This document shows, piece by piece, positions 47,866-58,678 of a DNA stretch of 64,000 nt. This DNA is from Hyphomicrobiaceae bacterium (GTDB lineage Bacteria > Pseudomonadota > Alphaproteobacteria > Rhizobiales > Hyphomicrobiaceae). Numbering within the stretch: position 1 is the first letter of the stretch; each line of letters opens with the position of its first letter. The stretch is from positions 310,001 through 374,000 of the forward strand of contig JACKJH010000001.1 of the NCBI GenBank assembly GCA_020638055.1, given 5' to 3'. A model generated the notes under the pieces. That model made no database searches. It worked only from the letters and a program-made list of their open reading frames with translations, and was not told where the DNA came from. The position numbers and the translations under genes were made by a program.

Positions 47866-48521
47866 CCGACACCAAGATATGCGGCATCAAGACGAGCGAG
47901 GCACTGGAAGCCGCCATTGCGGGCGGCGCACGGTGGATCGGGCTGGTTCTGCATGATAAAAGCCCGCGCAACTTAACGCTCCAGACGGCTGCGGCGCTTG
48001 CCGAGCAGGCGCGGGGCAAGGTCGCCATCGTTGTGCTTCTGGCCGATCCTGGAGATGACAGGCTGGCGGATGTGGTGCGCGCCGTTGGCCCTCACTTCAT
48101 ACAACTGCATGGGCAGGAGAGCGCCGAGCGCGTTGCTGCCATTCGAGCCGCCTTTGGCACGCGCATCATCAAGGCTGTGGGGGTGACGAGCGAAGATGAT
48201 GTGCGCGCGGGTCTTGAATACTACAAGCCAGGCCAAGTTGCCGACCTTGTTCTTTTCGATGCCAAACCGCCTTCCGGGGCCAAAGTGCCAGGTGGCCACG
48301 GCATAGCATTCGACTGGCAAATTCTTTCCGCCGTCCCCGTTGATACACCCTACCTGCTGGCGGGCGGCCTCACCCCTGAAAACGTGCGCGAGGCCATCGG
48401 TTTGACCGGGGCTCCGGCAGTCGATGTGTCGTCCGGCGTGGAGACGAAGCCAGGCGAAAAGTCCACCAAACTGATCGGCGACTTTCTTCAGGCGGTAAAG
48501 ACCGCTATGGAGACGCTGTAG
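47862..48521 (+). CDS. trpF: Phosphoribosylanthranilate isomerase
   Basis: Third step of tryptophan synthesis: converts phosphoribosyl-anthranilate to CdRP. 219-residue TIM barrel with the catalytic Cys in KICGIKT near the N terminus, the QLHGQES motif (~90), LLAGGLTPENV (~165) and the phosphate-binding DVSSGVE (~190) region containing the catalytic-type Asp. Overlaps the TRIC gene by four bases and precedes trpB by 99 bases. Confidence 0.96.
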   Translation: MTDTKICGIKTSEALEAAIAGGARWIGLVLHDKSPRNLTLQTAAALAEQARGKVAIVVLLADPGDDRLADVVRAVGPHFIQLHGQESAERVAAIRAAFGTRIIKAVGVTSEDDVRAGLEYYKPGQVADLVLFDAKPPSGAKVPGGHGIAFDWQILSAVPVDTPYLLAGGLTPENVREAIGLTGAPAVDVSSGVETKPGEKSTKLIGDFLQAVKTAMETL

Positions 48522-48620
48522 CGCTGAACAAGAAACCATTTTCACTCTGCCGGTAGGGTGGATGCGGCAAACCAGGCCGCCTTAAAATCCCAGACCGCGC
48601 GAACGACCAAAGGTAAGACA

Positions 48621-49883
48621 ATGTCCAAACCGACCGACATGAAGGGCGACGCCAAGCTCAACAGCTATCGCGCCGGCCCGGACGAACGCGGCCATTTCGG
48701 TTTGTTTGGCGGCCGTTTCGTTGCCGAAACGCTAATGCCGCTGATCCTCGATCTGGAAAAGGCGTACTATGACGCCAAGGGCGACGCATCGTTTCATGCC
48801 GAGCTTGAAAATCTGAATACGTTTTATGCAGGGCGACCAAGCCCGCTTTATTTCGCCGAACGGCTGACAGAACACTTCCGGTCGCAAAGCACGACTGGTG
48901 GCGGCGCCAAGGTCTACTTCAAGCGCGATGAACTCAACCACACCGGCAGCCACAAGATCAATAATTGCCTTGGCCAGATCCTGTTGGCGCGGCGCATGGG
49001 CAAGACGCGGATCATTGCGGAGACTGGTGCGGGCCAACACGGTGTTGCTGTTGCCACGGTATGCGCGCGGTTCGGGCTTCCATGCGAAATCTACATGGGC
49101 GCTACTGACGTCAAGCGGCAATCGCCTAACGTCGCTCGCATGTACATGCTTGGTGCGAAGGTGAACCCGGTCACCTCAGGTGCTGGTACGCTGAAAGACG
49201 CAATGAACGAGGCGCTGCGCGACTGGGTGACCAATGTCTCCGACACCTATTACATCATCGGAACGGCCGCCGGGCCGCATCCCTATCCCGAACTGGTGCG
49301 CGATTTCCAGTCGATTATCGGAAACGAAGTGCGCGAGCAGATGATGGCAGCGGAGGGACGCCTTCCAGATACGCTGGTTGCGTGTATCGGCGGCGGCTCA
49401 AACGCTATTGGCTTGTTCCATCCCTTCCTGGATGACGAGGATATAAAGATCTTTGGTGTTGAAGCGGGCGGGCACGGGCTTGACGTTGAAAACGGACATG
49501 CCGCGTCGATGAACGGCGGTGCTCCGGGCGTGCTGCATGGCAACCGCACCTATCTTCTGCAAGACGACGATGGACAGATCCTGGAAGGCCACTCGATTTC
49601 TGCCGGTTTGGATTATCCAGGTGTGGGACCGGAACATTCATGGCTAAAGGACACCGGGCGCGTCACCTACGTTTCGGTGACAGACAATGAAGCTCTTGAG
49701 GCGTTTCAGCTCTGCGCCAAGCAGGAGGGGATCATTCCAGCGCTGGAGCCTTCGCACGCACTAGCGCATGTGATGAAGCTGGCGCCGACACTGCCACGGG
49801 ACGACATTTTGGTGATGAACATGTGCGGGCGCGGCGACAAGGACGTGTTTGCCGTAGCCGGGTATTTGGGCATGGAAATCTAG
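48621..49883 (+). CDS. trpB: Tryptophan synthase beta subunit
   Basis: Joins indole and serine to tryptophan using pyridoxal phosphate. 420 residues: [13 protein letters not shown] near the N terminus, the PLP-binding Lys in HTGSHKINN (~105), the GAGQHGVA catalytic Glu region (TGAGQHG, ~128), the phosphate loop GGGSNAIG (~250) and GRGDKD near the C terminus. The ATG at 48621 is chosen because AAAGG lies seven bases upstream and the family starts near here; the frame is open back to 48558. The partner trpA lies 123 bases downstream. Confidence 0.97.
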   Translation: MSKPTDMKGDAKLNSYRAGPDERGHFGLFGGRFVAETLMPLILDLEKAYYDAKGDASFHAELENLNTFYAGRPSPLYFAERLTEHFRSQSTTGGGAKVYFKRDELNHTGSHKINNCLGQILLARRMGKTRIIAETGAGQHGVAVATVCARFGLPCEIYMGATDVKRQSPNVARMYMLGAKVNPVTSGAGTLKDAMNEALRDWVTNVSDTYYIIGTAAGPHPYPELVRDFQSIIGNEVREQMMAAEGRLPDTLVACIGGGSNAIGLFHPFLDDEDIKIFGVEAGGHGLDVENGHAASMNGGAPGVLHGNRTYLLQDDDGQILEGHSISAGLDYPGVGPEHSWLKDTGRVTYVSVTDNEALEAFQLCAKQEGIIPALEPSHALAHVMKLAPTLPRDDILVMNMCGRGDKDVFAVAGYLGMEI

Positions 49884-50006
49884 CGCGCTACACCACCACT
49901 GCAACAACACACCTATGTCTCCAAGATCTGCAACATGCCGGCAAATTTACGGACGCTGTTTGAAGCATTTCCTGAATGAACCCAGCACAATGATTTTAAC
50001 GAGCCC

Positions 50007-50828
50007 ATGACTGAAACTCGCATCGATCGCCGCTTCGCCGCCCTCAAAACGCAGGGTCGCGCAGGTCTTGTCACGTTTATTTCCGCTGGTGACCCCGACC
50101 TTGAGACGTCCGCCAAGATACTTGCCGGACTGCCTGGTGCCGGGGCCGATGTCATCGAGCTGGGTATGCCATTTTCGGATCCCATGGCCGATGGACCTGC
50201 AATCCAGGCGTCGTCGTTGCGGGCGCTCAAGGCGGGCCAACGCATGACCAAGACACTCGATTTGGTGCGAGCCTTCAGAAAATCCGACAACGATACGCCA
50301 ATCGTGCTGATGGGCTATTACAATCCCATCTACGTTTACGGCAATGAGCGCTTCCTGGCTGACGCGGTGGCTGCCGGGGTCGATGGCCTGATCGTGGTCG
50401 ATGTTCCTCCGGAAGCTGACGACGAACTGTGTCTTCCCGCCATCAAGGCCGGCCTCAACTTCATTCGTCTGGCCACGCCCACAACCGATGCCAAGCGTCT
50501 GCCTGCCGTGCTCGCTAATACGTCAGGGTTTGTTTACTATGTTTCCATTACCGGGATCACCGGTTCGGCTGCTCCCGATGTCGGCAAGGTGCATGCCGAG
50601 GTCAAGCGTATCAAAGGTGAAACGGCACTGCCGGTGGCCGTAGGTTTCGGTGTAAAAACGGGCGAGCAAGCCAAGGCGATTGCCACGGGTGCCGATGGGG
50701 TTGTTGTTGGCTCTGCGCTGGTAACGGCAATCGAGAATTCTCTGGACAGCGAAGGCCGTGCCACTGGAAAGACCGTGCCGGCCGTACTAGATCTGGTAAA
50801 GGGGCTTGCTGGAGCACTCCGGGCTTGA
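50007..50828 (+). CDS. trpA: Tryptophan synthase alpha subunit
   Basis: Cleaves indole-3-glycerol phosphate and passes indole to TrpB. 273-residue TIM barrel: catalytic Glu in [11 protein letters not shown] (~50) and Asp in [12 protein letters not shown] (~60), [10 protein letters not shown], the phosphate-binding [12 protein letters not shown] (~213) and [10 protein letters not shown]. Completes the trpF-trpB-trpA order and is followed by accD, as in most alphaproteobacteria. Confidence 0.97.
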   Translation: MTETRIDRRFAALKTQGRAGLVTFISAGDPDLETSAKILAGLPGAGADVIELGMPFSDPMADGPAIQASSLRALKAGQRMTKTLDLVRAFRKSDNDTPIVLMGYYNPIYVYGNERFLADAVAAGVDGLIVVDVPPEADDELCLPAIKAGLNFIRLATPTTDAKRLPAVLANTSGFVYYVSITGITGSAAPDVGKVHAEVKRIKGETALPVAVGFGVKTGEQAKAIATGADGVVVGSALVTAIENSLDSEGRATGKTVPAVLDLVKGLAGALRA

Positions 50829-51075
50829 TTTGTGTGTCTGGACCGCCAAAACGGCGAATGCGTGCTGAACGCAGCGCAAGATCTGCGCTACAATGGCCCA
50901 GGATTGATCCAGGCCGTTGCGCACGGCCCTTGATTGTGCAATGCACCATGAAACGTGCCGCTTGGCTTGGATAATGTTTTGCCGCTAGCAGGAGCCGGCG
51001 CTCTGGCAATTATTTTCTGCCATGCGGCGCGGAACGCACTAAAAGAGCGGTCTGGCTGCGAAGGAGCCTTGACGC

Positions 51076-52254
51076 GTGAACTGGATCAACAACGTTGTCC
51101 GGCCCAAGATCCGGAGCTTCCTGACGACCAAACGGGACGTTCCCGATGATTTGTGGCGCAAGTGTCCGGAGACTGGTCAGATGGTCTTCACCAAGGACCT
51201 TGTGGCCAATCAATATGTCTTTCCAGGTTCCGACTACCACGAGCGTATGACAGCGCCACAAAGGCTTCAGCATTTGTTCGGCGGGAACAATTTCGCAGTC
51301 ATTCCAAATCCCACTGTTACAATTGATCCGCTAAAATTCCGCGACGCCAAGCGCTACACAGACCGCCTGAAAGAGGCCAAGGCGAAGACCGAACTCGATG
51401 ATGCGGTGGTCATCGCCGAGGGCGATCTTGACGGCACCAACGTGGTAGCGGCCGTGCAGGACTTCCAGTTCATGGCGGGCTCGTTGGGAATGGCGGCTGG
51501 CGAGGCAGTGATCGCCGGCATGGAGCATGCGCTATCGAAAAACGCACCCTTCATTCTGTTTACGGCTTCCGGCGGCGCTCGCATGCAGGAAGGCATCATG
51601 TCGTTGATGCAAATGCCGCGTACGACAATCGCGGTCCAGCGGCTGCGCGATGCGCGATTGCCCTACATCGTCGTGCTGACCGATCCAACTACAGGCGGTG
51701 TGACTGCGTCTTATGCGATGCTCGGCGACATACAGATCGCCGAACCTGGTGCGTTGATCTGTTTTGCAGGTCCGCGCGTCATTCAGCAGACCATCCGTGA
51801 GCAATTACCCGAAGGCTTCCAGCGTGCTGAATACCTCAGAGACCATGGCATGGTCGACTTGGTGGTTCACCGGCACAAACTGCGCCAGACTCTGGCACGT
51901 CTCGTTCGCGTGCTGATGGCACCTGCCAATGAGGCGCTCGGAAAACCATCAAAAGGTTCAGGCAAGCCAGCCCGCAACCTTAACGGCAAGGCCTATGGCG
52001 CAAATGGCGGTGATGCTCCCAAAGACCACATGAAAGTGGCTATGGCGCGTGCAGAACGCCATGGAAACGGCACCTCGGAGCGACCGGTCAATTCACCCAA
52101 GGGGGCCTCTGCAAGCCCGGTGGTAATTGAGCCCGAGCCGGTGGACGATGCAGAGCGTTTCGACCCAGCGAAGCGCGATGGGGCTCTTAAAGGTCAGCAG
52201 CAGTCTGTCAAAATAGCAAGCGCTGAGACTGAAAAACCTTCGTCCAAGACCTGA
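51076..52254 (+). CDS. accD: Acetyl-CoA carboxylase carboxyltransferase beta subunit
   Basis: Transfers carboxyl from biotin to acetyl-CoA in the first committed step of fatty-acid synthesis, paired with AccA. The 392 residues have the crotonase core with [21 protein letters not shown] and [18 protein letters not shown]. The N-terminal zinc finger of the E. coli type (four Cys) is not present; KCPETGQM keeps a single Cys, as usual in Rhizobiales. A low-complexity C-terminal tail of ~100 residues (from about [10 protein letters not shown]) makes it longer than the ~300 residues of E. coli AccD. GTG start with AAGGAG nine bases upstream. Confidence 0.96.
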   Translation: MNWINNVVRPKIRSFLTTKRDVPDDLWRKCPETGQMVFTKDLVANQYVFPGSDYHERMTAPQRLQHLFGGNNFAVIPNPTVTIDPLKFRDAKRYTDRLKEAKAKTELDDAVVIAEGDLDGTNVVAAVQDFQFMAGSLGMAAGEAVIAGMEHALSKNAPFILFTASGGARMQEGIMSLMQMPRTTIAVQRLRDARLPYIVVLTDPTTGGVTASYAMLGDIQIAEPGALICFAGPRVIQQTIREQLPEGFQRAEYLRDHGMVDLVVHRHKLRQTLARLVRVLMAPANEALGKPSKGSGKPARNLNGKAYGANGGDAPKDHMKVAMARAERHGNGTSERPVNSPKGASASPVVIEPEPVDDAERFDPAKRDGALKGQQQSVKIASAETEKPSSKT

Positions 52255-52360
52255 GAGACGGGTTGCCGGGTGCCAAAAACCACTGTAGCCACTTCTTCAT
52301 GCATTTTCGGCGCGCATGCAGCGTCGCCGGACATGGATTGGTAGCAGGACTGACTACCTA

Positions 52361-52401
52361 TAGAGTCCGTTCGCGTTTCATGGAATCGATAACGGGCTCT
52401 A
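52361..52401. repeat. TAGAGTCCGTT palindrome
   Basis: Arms TAGAGTCCGTT / AACGGGCTCTA (one mismatch) around cgcgtttcatggaatcgat. Shares the ATGGAATCG core with 47112-47148 and with the left module of the mosaic repeats at 57187, 59161 and 60308. It lies about 105 bases after accD. Confidence 0.75.
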
Positions 52402-52413
52402 TGGTTATGATTG

Positions 52414-52462
52414 GAGCATGTTTTTCACGCTGAACCGCGCCGCACTTCAGCTAAACATGCTC
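52414..52462. repeat. GAGCATGTTT hairpin repeat, copy 1
   Basis: Outer arms GAGCATGTTT / AAACATGCTC and inner arms GCTGAA / TTCAGC. Related copies lie at 54260-54293, 54304-54350 and, diverged, 54361-54408. This copy sits just upstream of folC. Confidence 0.8.
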
Positions 52463-52517
52463 TGGACGTTGAATGAACTGGCCAGCCGATCGACGGCACG
52501 CGCCCCACGAGACACAC

Positions 52518-53849
52518 ATGCCTACGAGTGACCAGCTCCTCACCGATATGAAGCTGCTTCACCCGAAGCTGATCGATCTTTCGCTCGGCCGCGTTGAACG
52601 GCTGCTGCATAAGCTTGGAAATCCCCACCTGAAACTGCCACCCATCGTCCACATCGCTGGTACGAATGGCAAAGGTTCGGTGACCGCATACCTGAAGGCG
52701 ATATTCGAGGCCGCCGGCCTTGGCGTCCACGTTTACACTTCACCGCATCTCATCCGGTTTCATGAACGCATTGTGATTGCCCGGATCGGTGGCGTCGCCG
52801 AACCAATCGAGGAAGACCGTCTGGTGGACGTGCTGACGCGAACGCAGGCGCTGAACGACGGCGATGACATTACCCAATTCGAAATCACCACGGCTGCCGC
52901 ATTCCTCGCTTTTTCGGAGAGCCCGGCAGATGTGCTGCTCTTGGAGGTTGGCCTGGGCGGGCGCCTAGATGCCACCAACGTGGTGCCAAACCCGCGCCTG
53001 GGCATCATCACGCCGGTGTCTTTAGATCACGCCGACAAGCTCGGTGACCGCCTTTCGCTGATTGCTGCGGAAAAGGCTGGCATCCTGAAGCCTGGCATGA
53101 AGACCGTCGTTTCCCACCAGGATGACGAGGCGATGGTGGTTATTGCAGATGTTGCCAACCGGACAGGCGCCAAACTCATTACATGGGGGCAGGATTTCGA
53201 TGCCTACGAGCAAGCGGGCCGGCTTGTAGTTCAATGTAACGACCGGTTGCTTGACCTGCCACTGCCCGGTCTCATCGGCCCGCACCAGATTGGCAACGCG
53301 GGCACCGCCGTTGTTGCTGCGCTGGAACTCGATGGCTTCGACATTCCCGAAAGCGCTATTGAGCGAGGGCTACAGGCGGTTCGTTGGCCGGCCCGACTAC
53401 AGCGCTTGACCGACGGTCCACTGCTGGATCTCATGCGCGCGGGCTCTGAACTGTGGCTCGACGGCGGTCACAACCCCGCCGCCGCAGCCGCACTGGCCCA
53501 GACGATGGCCGACCTGGAGGAACGTTCACCTCGGCCCCTGCACCTGATTATAGGCATGCTCGGTCTCAAGGATGCTGAAGGCTTTCTCAAATATTTCAGT
53601 GGCCTTGCCAGGCATGTCGTAACGGTGCCAATCCCGGGAGCGCACGAGCAACCGTTCACGCCTGAAGCTCTGGCGGAGGCTGCCCGCAAGGCAGGACTTT
53701 CAGCGGAACCGGCGTCGGGAATCGAGGAAGCGTTGCAGCGGCACGATACCCTTTATCCTGGGCACAAGCGTGTTTTAATCTGTGGCTCGCTTTATCTGGC
53801 AGGCCACGTGCTAGCGCTTCAGGATGGGGTTGCGGCCCAGCCAAACTGA
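52518..53849 (+). CDS. folC: Bifunctional folylpolyglutamate synthase / dihydrofolate synthase
   Basis: Adds glutamate to dihydropteroate and to folates. 443 residues with the P-loop HIAGTNGKGSVTAYL (~50), TSPHLIRFHERI, the omega-loop region GLGGRLDATNV (~150), the catalytic-type Lys region ISLDHADKLG...AAEKAGILKPG and the C-terminal WLDGGHNPAAA. ATG at 52518 fits family alignment; ATG 52473 is an in-frame alternative. accD-folC adjacency is conserved. Confidence 0.93.
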   Translation: MPTSDQLLTDMKLLHPKLIDLSLGRVERLLHKLGNPHLKLPPIVHIAGTNGKGSVTAYLKAIFEAAGLGVHVYTSPHLIRFHERIVIARIGGVAEPIEEDRLVDVLTRTQALNDGDDITQFEITTAAAFLAFSESPADVLLLEVGLGGRLDATNVVPNPRLGIITPVSLDHADKLGDRLSLIAAEKAGILKPGMKTVVSHQDDEAMVVIADVANRTGAKLITWGQDFDAYEQAGRLVVQCNDRLLDLPLPGLIGPHQIGNAGTAVVAALELDGFDIPESAIERGLQAVRWPARLQRLTDGPLLDLMRAGSELWLDGGHNPAAAAALAQTMADLEERSPRPLHLIIGMLGLKDAEGFLKYFSGLARHVVTVPIPGAHEQPFTPEALAEAARKAGLSAEPASGIEEALQRHDTLYPGHKRVLICGSLYLAGHVLALQDGVAAQPN

Positions 53850-54227
53850 CCAATTCGTACTCTACGGCACAGGAGACGGCAGGCGTCCACGCCGATATCT
53901 GCGAACACCACGCGATATTCTTATGACGTGCCCGCTGCAACTTGCGTAGGCCCTGACCTGCGTCGAGGTGGCGATAGTGGTTGCAGGCGTTTACCGAACC
54001 GCACAACTGTCATCCCGCGGCTTGTCCGCAGGAACCATCGTGCAACGCGCGGGACAGCGGCGATTTTGTAATCTGACGTTGCAGCCTGCTGATCCACAAA
54101 GCAGGCGCGGCTGCGCTCAGCGCCGAAACCGGCTAAAGAGGAAACCTAGCAGTGTCAGGGATGCTGCCGGTCAGAAGTGTCAGGAAACATCCCGGTCGTT
54201 CACTTTGCCGCCCCTCACCCTGGCCCT

Positions 54228-54249
54228 CTCCCCGCCTGCGGGGAGAGGG
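54228..54249. repeat. CTCTCCCCGC hairpin, common intergenic element
   Basis: Perfect inverted repeat of ten bases with a two-base loop, embedded in a CCCTCACCCTGGC...GAGAGGG context that recurs in intergenic DNA of many proteobacteria. It may also act as a terminator-like structure. Confidence 0.7.
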
Positions 54250-54259
54250 AATGTTGGAC

Positions 54260-54408
54260 ACTGAACCGCTGAACACTTCAGCTAAACATGCGCACTTGTG
54301 AAACGCATGTTTTTCACGCTGAACCGCTGAACACCTCAGCTAAACATGCGCGCTCCTTGAGGCATGCTATTCAAGCTGAAACGCCGCACACTTCAGCTAT
54401 ACAGGCTC
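54260..54408. repeat. Three copies of the GCATGTTT hairpin repeat (copies 2-4)
   Basis: Copy at 54260-54293 is a right half (CTGAACCGCTGAACACTTCA then GCTAAACATGCGC). Copy at 54304-54350 is complete, with arms CGCATGTTT / AAACATGCG and inner GCTGA / TCAGC. Copy at 54361-54408 is diverged (GGCATGctattcaaGCTGAAA...TTCAGCtatacaggc). All lie within 250 bases upstream of proB. Confidence 0.8.
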
Positions 54409-54497
54409 CAAACCTGCTCGAAATCTGCTATCAGGGCTGCGCAGAGCAAACGACCAAATGATCCAGGACCGAAGAACATTCCGGAACAGCGTGTTTC

Positions 54498-55688
54498 ATG
54501 CCCGAAACTTCGACGTCAGAACAGACTACAACCACCTCTCCCGGTGAAAACGCGGGGCGGCCCGAGTGGGCCGCGGCACAGCGTATCGTTGTCAAGATCG
54601 GTTCGGCGTTACTTGTCGACCGCGCGACGGGAATTTTGAAAAAGGACTGGTTAGCCTCGTTGATGCAGGACGTTGCCGTCCTGGCCCGCATGGGTAAACA
54701 GATCGTGCTGGTGTCATCGGGAGCAATCGCGCTTGGCCGGCACACACTGAAGCTACCTGCAGGACCACTTGATCTGGAGGAGAGCCAGGCGGCTGCCGCG
54801 GTTGGCCAAATCAGCCTGGCGCATGCCTACCAGGAGTTCGCGCGTGGGCACGGCCTCATCGCCGCTCAGGTCCTGGTCACGTTGGGAGATACGGAAGAGC
54901 GCCGGCGATATCTGAACGCGCGCCATACGATTGACCGGCTTCTGGTTATGCGGGCGCTGCCGGTGGTCAACGAGAACGACACCGTCGCCACCACCGAAAT
55001 TCGCTACGGCGACAACGACCGTCTTTCAGCGCGCGTGGCATCAATGATCTCGGCTGATTGCCTGGTCCTGCTCTCGGATATCGACGGGCTCTATACGGCG
55101 CCACCCAATGCCGGCGTTGACGCGTGCCGGCTCGACGTGGTCACCGAGATCACACCGGAAATCGAAGCGATGGCGGGAGATGCGGGGACAGAACTTTCCA
55201 AAGGCGGCATGAAGACGAAGATTGAGGCTGCAAAAATCGCGCGTGCTGCTGGTTGCAACATGGTCATCGCGTCGGGCAAGCTGGAGCATCCGCTGGCGGC
55301 TGTGGGACAAGGCTGCGCGGCAACCTGGTTCCTGGCGCCTTCAGATCCGGTTACTGCAAAAAAGCGCTGGATTTCCGGGCAACTTGAGCCCAAGGGCGTG
55401 GTCATTGTCGATGAAGGTGCCGTAGTGGCATTGTCTAGCGGCAAGAGCCTGCTTCCCGCTGGCGTCAAAGCCATTACCGGCACGTTCGACAGGGGCGACG
55501 TCGTAGTCATTCGCACCCAGGCGGGACTTGACGTTGGCCGTGGCCTAATCGCCTATGCCAGCGCTGATGCACAGCGTATTATTGGCAAGAAGTCGCGCGA
55601 TGCGGCGGAGATTCTCGGATTTGAAGGCCGACCGGAACTGATACATCGCGATGATATGGCGCTTAATCGCGCGCATGGCGTTGCGTAG
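54498..55688 (+). CDS. proB: Glutamate 5-kinase
   Basis: First step of proline synthesis: phosphorylates glutamate with ATP. 396 residues: amino-acid kinase domain (~27-270) with [52 protein letters not shown] and the [13 protein letters not shown] segment; C-terminal PUA domain (~295-380, [15 protein letters not shown]...[21 protein letters not shown]). proA follows after 84 bases, probably co-transcribed. The obgE gene commonly preceding proB in Rhizobiales is absent here. Confidence 0.96.
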   Translation: MPETSTSEQTTTTSPGENAGRPEWAAAQRIVVKIGSALLVDRATGILKKDWLASLMQDVAVLARMGKQIVLVSSGAIALGRHTLKLPAGPLDLEESQAAAAVGQISLAHAYQEFARGHGLIAAQVLVTLGDTEERRRYLNARHTIDRLLVMRALPVVNENDTVATTEIRYGDNDRLSARVASMISADCLVLLSDIDGLYTAPPNAGVDACRLDVVTEITPEIEAMAGDAGTELSKGGMKTKIEAAKIARAAGCNMVIASGKLEHPLAAVGQGCAATWFLAPSDPVTAKKRWISGQLEPKGVVIVDEGAVVALSSGKSLLPAGVKAITGTFDRGDVVVIRTQAGLDVGRGLIAYASADAQRIIGKKSRDAAEILGFEGRPELIHRDDMALNRAHGVA

Positions 55689-55772
55689 TTGGTGCCACGC
55701 CGGAGACATCGGCGCCATTCTCGCCATTCACGACGGTGCGCGCTCACCGGCCATGCTATTTGACGGAAACAC

Positions 55773-57074
55773 ATGAATATGACTGCTGCCCTTCAGAAAA
55801 AACTCAACGAAAATGATATCGCGGGCCTCATGCGCGAGATGGGCAGTGCCGCACGTGGTGCTGCGGCGCAATTGGCGCTGGCTTCGCGTGAGGCGAAAGA
55901 CATCGCCCTCATGACAGCCGCCGAAGAGTTGCGCCGGCACACTGCTGAGATCCTTGACGCGAACGCGCGTGATATTGCTGCGGCGGAAGAGGCTGGCCGG
56001 CCGGCGTCCTACGTCGACCGGCTGATGCTTGACCCCGGGCGTATCGAAGGCATCGCCAAGGGCCTGGAGATGATTGCGGGGCTCGATGATCCGATCGGCA
56101 CCGTTCTGGCGGAATGGATACGGCCCAACGGCCTCAAGATCCAACGCGTGCGCGTCCCGCTAGGCGTCATCGGGATCATTTACGAGAGCCGGCCCAACGT
56201 CACGGCCGACGCAGGCGCGCTCAGTCTGAAGGCGGGCAATGCTGCGATCCTGCGCGGCGGCTCGGACAGTCATTCGACAAGCATTGCTATACTGACATGC
56301 CTGCGCCATGGCCTGACCGCCGCCGAGCTTCCGCTCGATGCCATCCAACTTGTTCCCACCACCGACCGGGATGCCGTGGGCCATATGCTGGCTGGTCTGG
56401 GCGGCGCTATAGACGTAATCGTTCCCCGTGGTGGCAAAAGCCTGGTCGAACGCGTGCAGAAGGAGGCGAGGGTCCCGGTGTTTGCGCACCTGGAGGGCAT
56501 CTGTCACACCTACGTCGATCGCGGCGCGGACATCGACATGGCGAAGGAGATCGTCGTCAATGCGAAGATGCGGCGCACGGGAGTGTGTGGCGCAACCGAA
56601 TGCCTGCTGATCGACAAGACTGCCGATGAAGACCTGGTGACACCGCTGGTTACCGCCTTAAGCGAGGCTGGCTGCGAAGTTCGCGGCGATGCGAACATCC
56701 AGAAGCTTGTTCCTGGCATCAAGGCGGCTGAAGAGAACGACTGGGGCCGTGAATTTCTCGACGCCATAATAGCCGTGAAAATGGTTGACGGTGTTGATGA
56801 GGCTATCGCCCACATCGCGCGCTATGGCTCGCAGCATACCGACGCCATCATCACCGAATGCATCGGCACCGCCGAGCGTTTTCTCGCCCGGGTCGATTCC
56901 GCAATCGTTGTGCACAACGCTTCGACCCAGTTTGCGGACGGAGGCGAATTCGGCATGGGGGCGGAGATCGGGATTGCTACCGGCAAGATGCATGCGCGCG
57001 GACCGGTGGGCGTCGAGCAGTTGACCAGTTTCAAATATATCGTGCGCGGCAACGGACAAGTGCGGCCGAAGTAG
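55773..57074 (+). CDS. proA: Gamma-glutamyl phosphate reductase
   Basis: Second step of proline synthesis: NADPH-dependent reduction of glutamyl phosphate to the semialdehyde. 433-residue aldehyde-dehydrogenase fold with the catalytic Cys in [13 protein letters not shown] (~249), [21 protein letters not shown] and KTGNA-type [19 protein letters not shown]. It ends close to its usual C-terminal [14 protein letters not shown]. Follows proB by 84 bases. Confidence 0.96.
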   Translation: MNMTAALQKKLNENDIAGLMREMGSAARGAAAQLALASREAKDIALMTAAEELRRHTAEILDANARDIAAAEEAGRPASYVDRLMLDPGRIEGIAKGLEMIAGLDDPIGTVLAEWIRPNGLKIQRVRVPLGVIGIIYESRPNVTADAGALSLKAGNAAILRGGSDSHSTSIAILTCLRHGLTAAELPLDAIQLVPTTDRDAVGHMLAGLGGAIDVIVPRGGKSLVERVQKEARVPVFAHLEGICHTYVDRGADIDMAKEIVVNAKMRRTGVCGATECLLIDKTADEDLVTPLVTALSEAGCEVRGDANIQKLVPGIKAAEENDWGREFLDAIIAVKMVDGVDEAIAHIARYGSQHTDAIITECIGTAERFLARVDSAIVVHNASTQFADGGEFGMGAEIGIATGKMHARGPVGVEQLTSFKYIVRGNGQVRPK

Positions 57075-57186
57075 GCTGAACCTTGTCGCGGCATTGCATT
57101 TATTGCGATCAACTATTTGCCCGGTTCGAAATTCGACCGTTTGACATGGATTGATGACCACGAAAAAATGCGCCGCCCAGGAGGCC

Positions 57187-57348
57187 AGAGCGCCGATCCG
57201 AGGGAATCGGATCGGCGCTCTAGAGTTTCTTGTTTGGTCGCATTTTCTGCGACGAACCGGTGTCCACTTCGTCGGAAAATGCTCTGGCGTTTTGTTTAGT
57301 CGCATTTTCTGCGACGAACCGGTGTCCACTTCGTCGGAAAATGCTCTA
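57187..57348. repeat. Mosaic repeat: GAGCGCCGATCCGA palindrome plus two 56-bp-type hairpins
   Basis: 57187-57221 is a 15-bp-arm palindrome AGAGCGCCGATCCGA / TCGGATCGGCGCTCT. Hairpin units begin at 57230 and 57292, each with CGACGAA ccggtgtccac TTCGTCG and closing GAAAATGCTCT. It lies between convergent proA and the porin gene, where it may also serve as a terminator. Confidence 0.9.
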
Positions 57349-57379
57349 GGCGGCGTACTGTAGTTGTTTCATTTTCTGA

Positions 57380-58678
57380 TCAGAATTTGATGAGCGCGCC
57401 AGCCTTCACGACGTGCATGTCATCGTAGTCAATTCTTTCGATACCCTGATCCTCAATCGTGGCGTTGCCGTCAAAGTTGCGATAGCTGAGCCATAATGAC
57501 ATTGCCGCGTTATCGATTTCCTGGACAACGCCCAAGCCCCAATGCCTTAACTTGCTGTCAATCGCGGTACCAGCAAACGCGCCTTGATCCATCCCATCCA
57601 GCTTTTCACCGTACTCGCCAAACAGCACCGTGTGGCCAAGGTCACTCCATTTCCGCCTGATACCTGATTTGACGTACCAGTTGTCGGCGGAATCGGGTCT
57701 GTCAGCAAAAGCCGGCAGCCAATCGGTGTTCTCGTGGCCGTAGGCGCCGTAAGCAAACAATCCGGTCGGAACGTGCTGGATGTAAGCACCGATCTGGAAA
57801 TAGCTGACTTTGTCGATGATCGCGGCGTATTCATTGTTTTCATAGTAAGAGGCCGCAACCGCAACCTTTACACCGTTGAACTCGCCTGCATAGCGCGCCG
57901 CAACATCCCATCCGTCGTCCTCACCCCAATCGGCCGAAACCGAGAAGCCCGCGAAGGTTGGGGAATCGTAGCGGACGAAATTTCCAACAACACCACCATT
58001 GCCGCAGTCACCTGCAACACCGATGGGATTTGTCACGCCACGCGTATTACAGTGGCTGATATCGCTCCACGTCAGCGTACCTTGACGGATGCCGTTGCTG
58101 TTGAGGAAGAAACCTTGATTGTCGAACATTACCCAGTTTGCAGGAACCAATGACCCTGAGCCGTCGACTAGGATTGCGGTGTTGTCTGATGCTGGTGACA
58201 AAAGGCCAACGCTGAGTTTGCCGAGACGCTCTGATTTCAAGAACCAGTACGACTGCTTGAGATTGATATTTACGCTCGCGTCATCGTTGTCCTGATTGTT
58301 CAATAGCGGATCAGAGGTATCTGTTTCCACATGGATCAGGTAACCAGCGCTCCAGTCCTGCGAAATTTTCGCCGCGCCGGTCATTTTGAAATGGCTGGCC
58401 AATGTTGTGCCAGCACCGGTGACATAGACGTTGGATTCAACACCATCATCCCACCACATCACCTGCTCGGTGACCCAGCCGGTGATCGTCAACGACACTT
58501 TGCGATTGCCTTTGCGCGCGGTTGTAGCTTCCAGCTCGGCAACCCGCTCTTCAAGATCGGCACAGCAGTCTCCACCGAGATCGGCAGCCGAAGCGCCTCC
58601 AACGGTCATTAGGCTCAACGTGCACGCCGCTGCCAAAGCAGCGCTGCGCTTTGCGCCCACGAACTTAAAAGAGTTCAT
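57380..58678 (-). CDS. Outer-membrane porin, Hyphomicrobiales type
   Basis: A 432-residue beta-barrel porin. The N terminus has a signal peptide (~1-30, SAALAAACTLSLMTVGGASA) followed by DLGGDCCADLEERVAELEATTARKGNRKV, a short coiled coil with two adjacent cysteines, then VSLTITGWVTEQVMWWDDG and amphipathic strands to a C-terminal Phe (AGALIKF), the typical outer-membrane insertion signal. It resembles porins of Hyphomicrobium-like and related genera. ATG 58678 is chosen because GGGGGAAG lies about six bases upstream; another ATG is two codons earlier. Probable role: general diffusion of small solutes. Confidence 0.88.
   Translation of the reverse strand: MNSFKFVGAKRSAALAAACTLSLMTVGGASAADLGGDCCADLEERVAELEATTARKGNRKVSLTITGWVTEQVMWWDDGVESNVYVTGAGTTLASHFKMTGAAKISQDWSAGYLIHVETDTSDPLLNNQDNDDASVNINLKQSYWFLKSERLGKLSVGLLSPASDNTAILVDGSGSLVPANWVMFDNQGFFLNSNGIRQGTLTWSDISHCNTRGVTNPIGVAGDCGNGGVVGNFVRYDSPTFAGFSVSADWGEDDGWDVAARYAGEFNGVKVAVAASYYENNEYAAIIDKVSYFQIGAYIQHVPTGLFAYGAYGHENTDWLPAFADRPDSADNWYVKSGIRRKWSDLGHTVLFGEYGEKLDGMDQGAFAGTAIDSKLRHWGLGVVQEIDNAAMSLWLSYRNFDGNATIEDQGIERIDYDDMHVVKAGALIKF

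Larger units (their letters stand above)
53850..54497. other. Gene-free stretch with repeats between folC and proB
   Basis: About 650 bases with no supported gene. It includes the widespread hairpin CTCTCCCCGCctGCGGGGAGAG (~54228-54249) and three copies of the GCATGTTT repeat. Confidence 0.6.

Noticed and set aside
53656..54264. Reading frames on both strands between folC and proB
   Set aside because: Composition is typical of GC-rich noncoding DNA, and part overlaps folC or known repeats.
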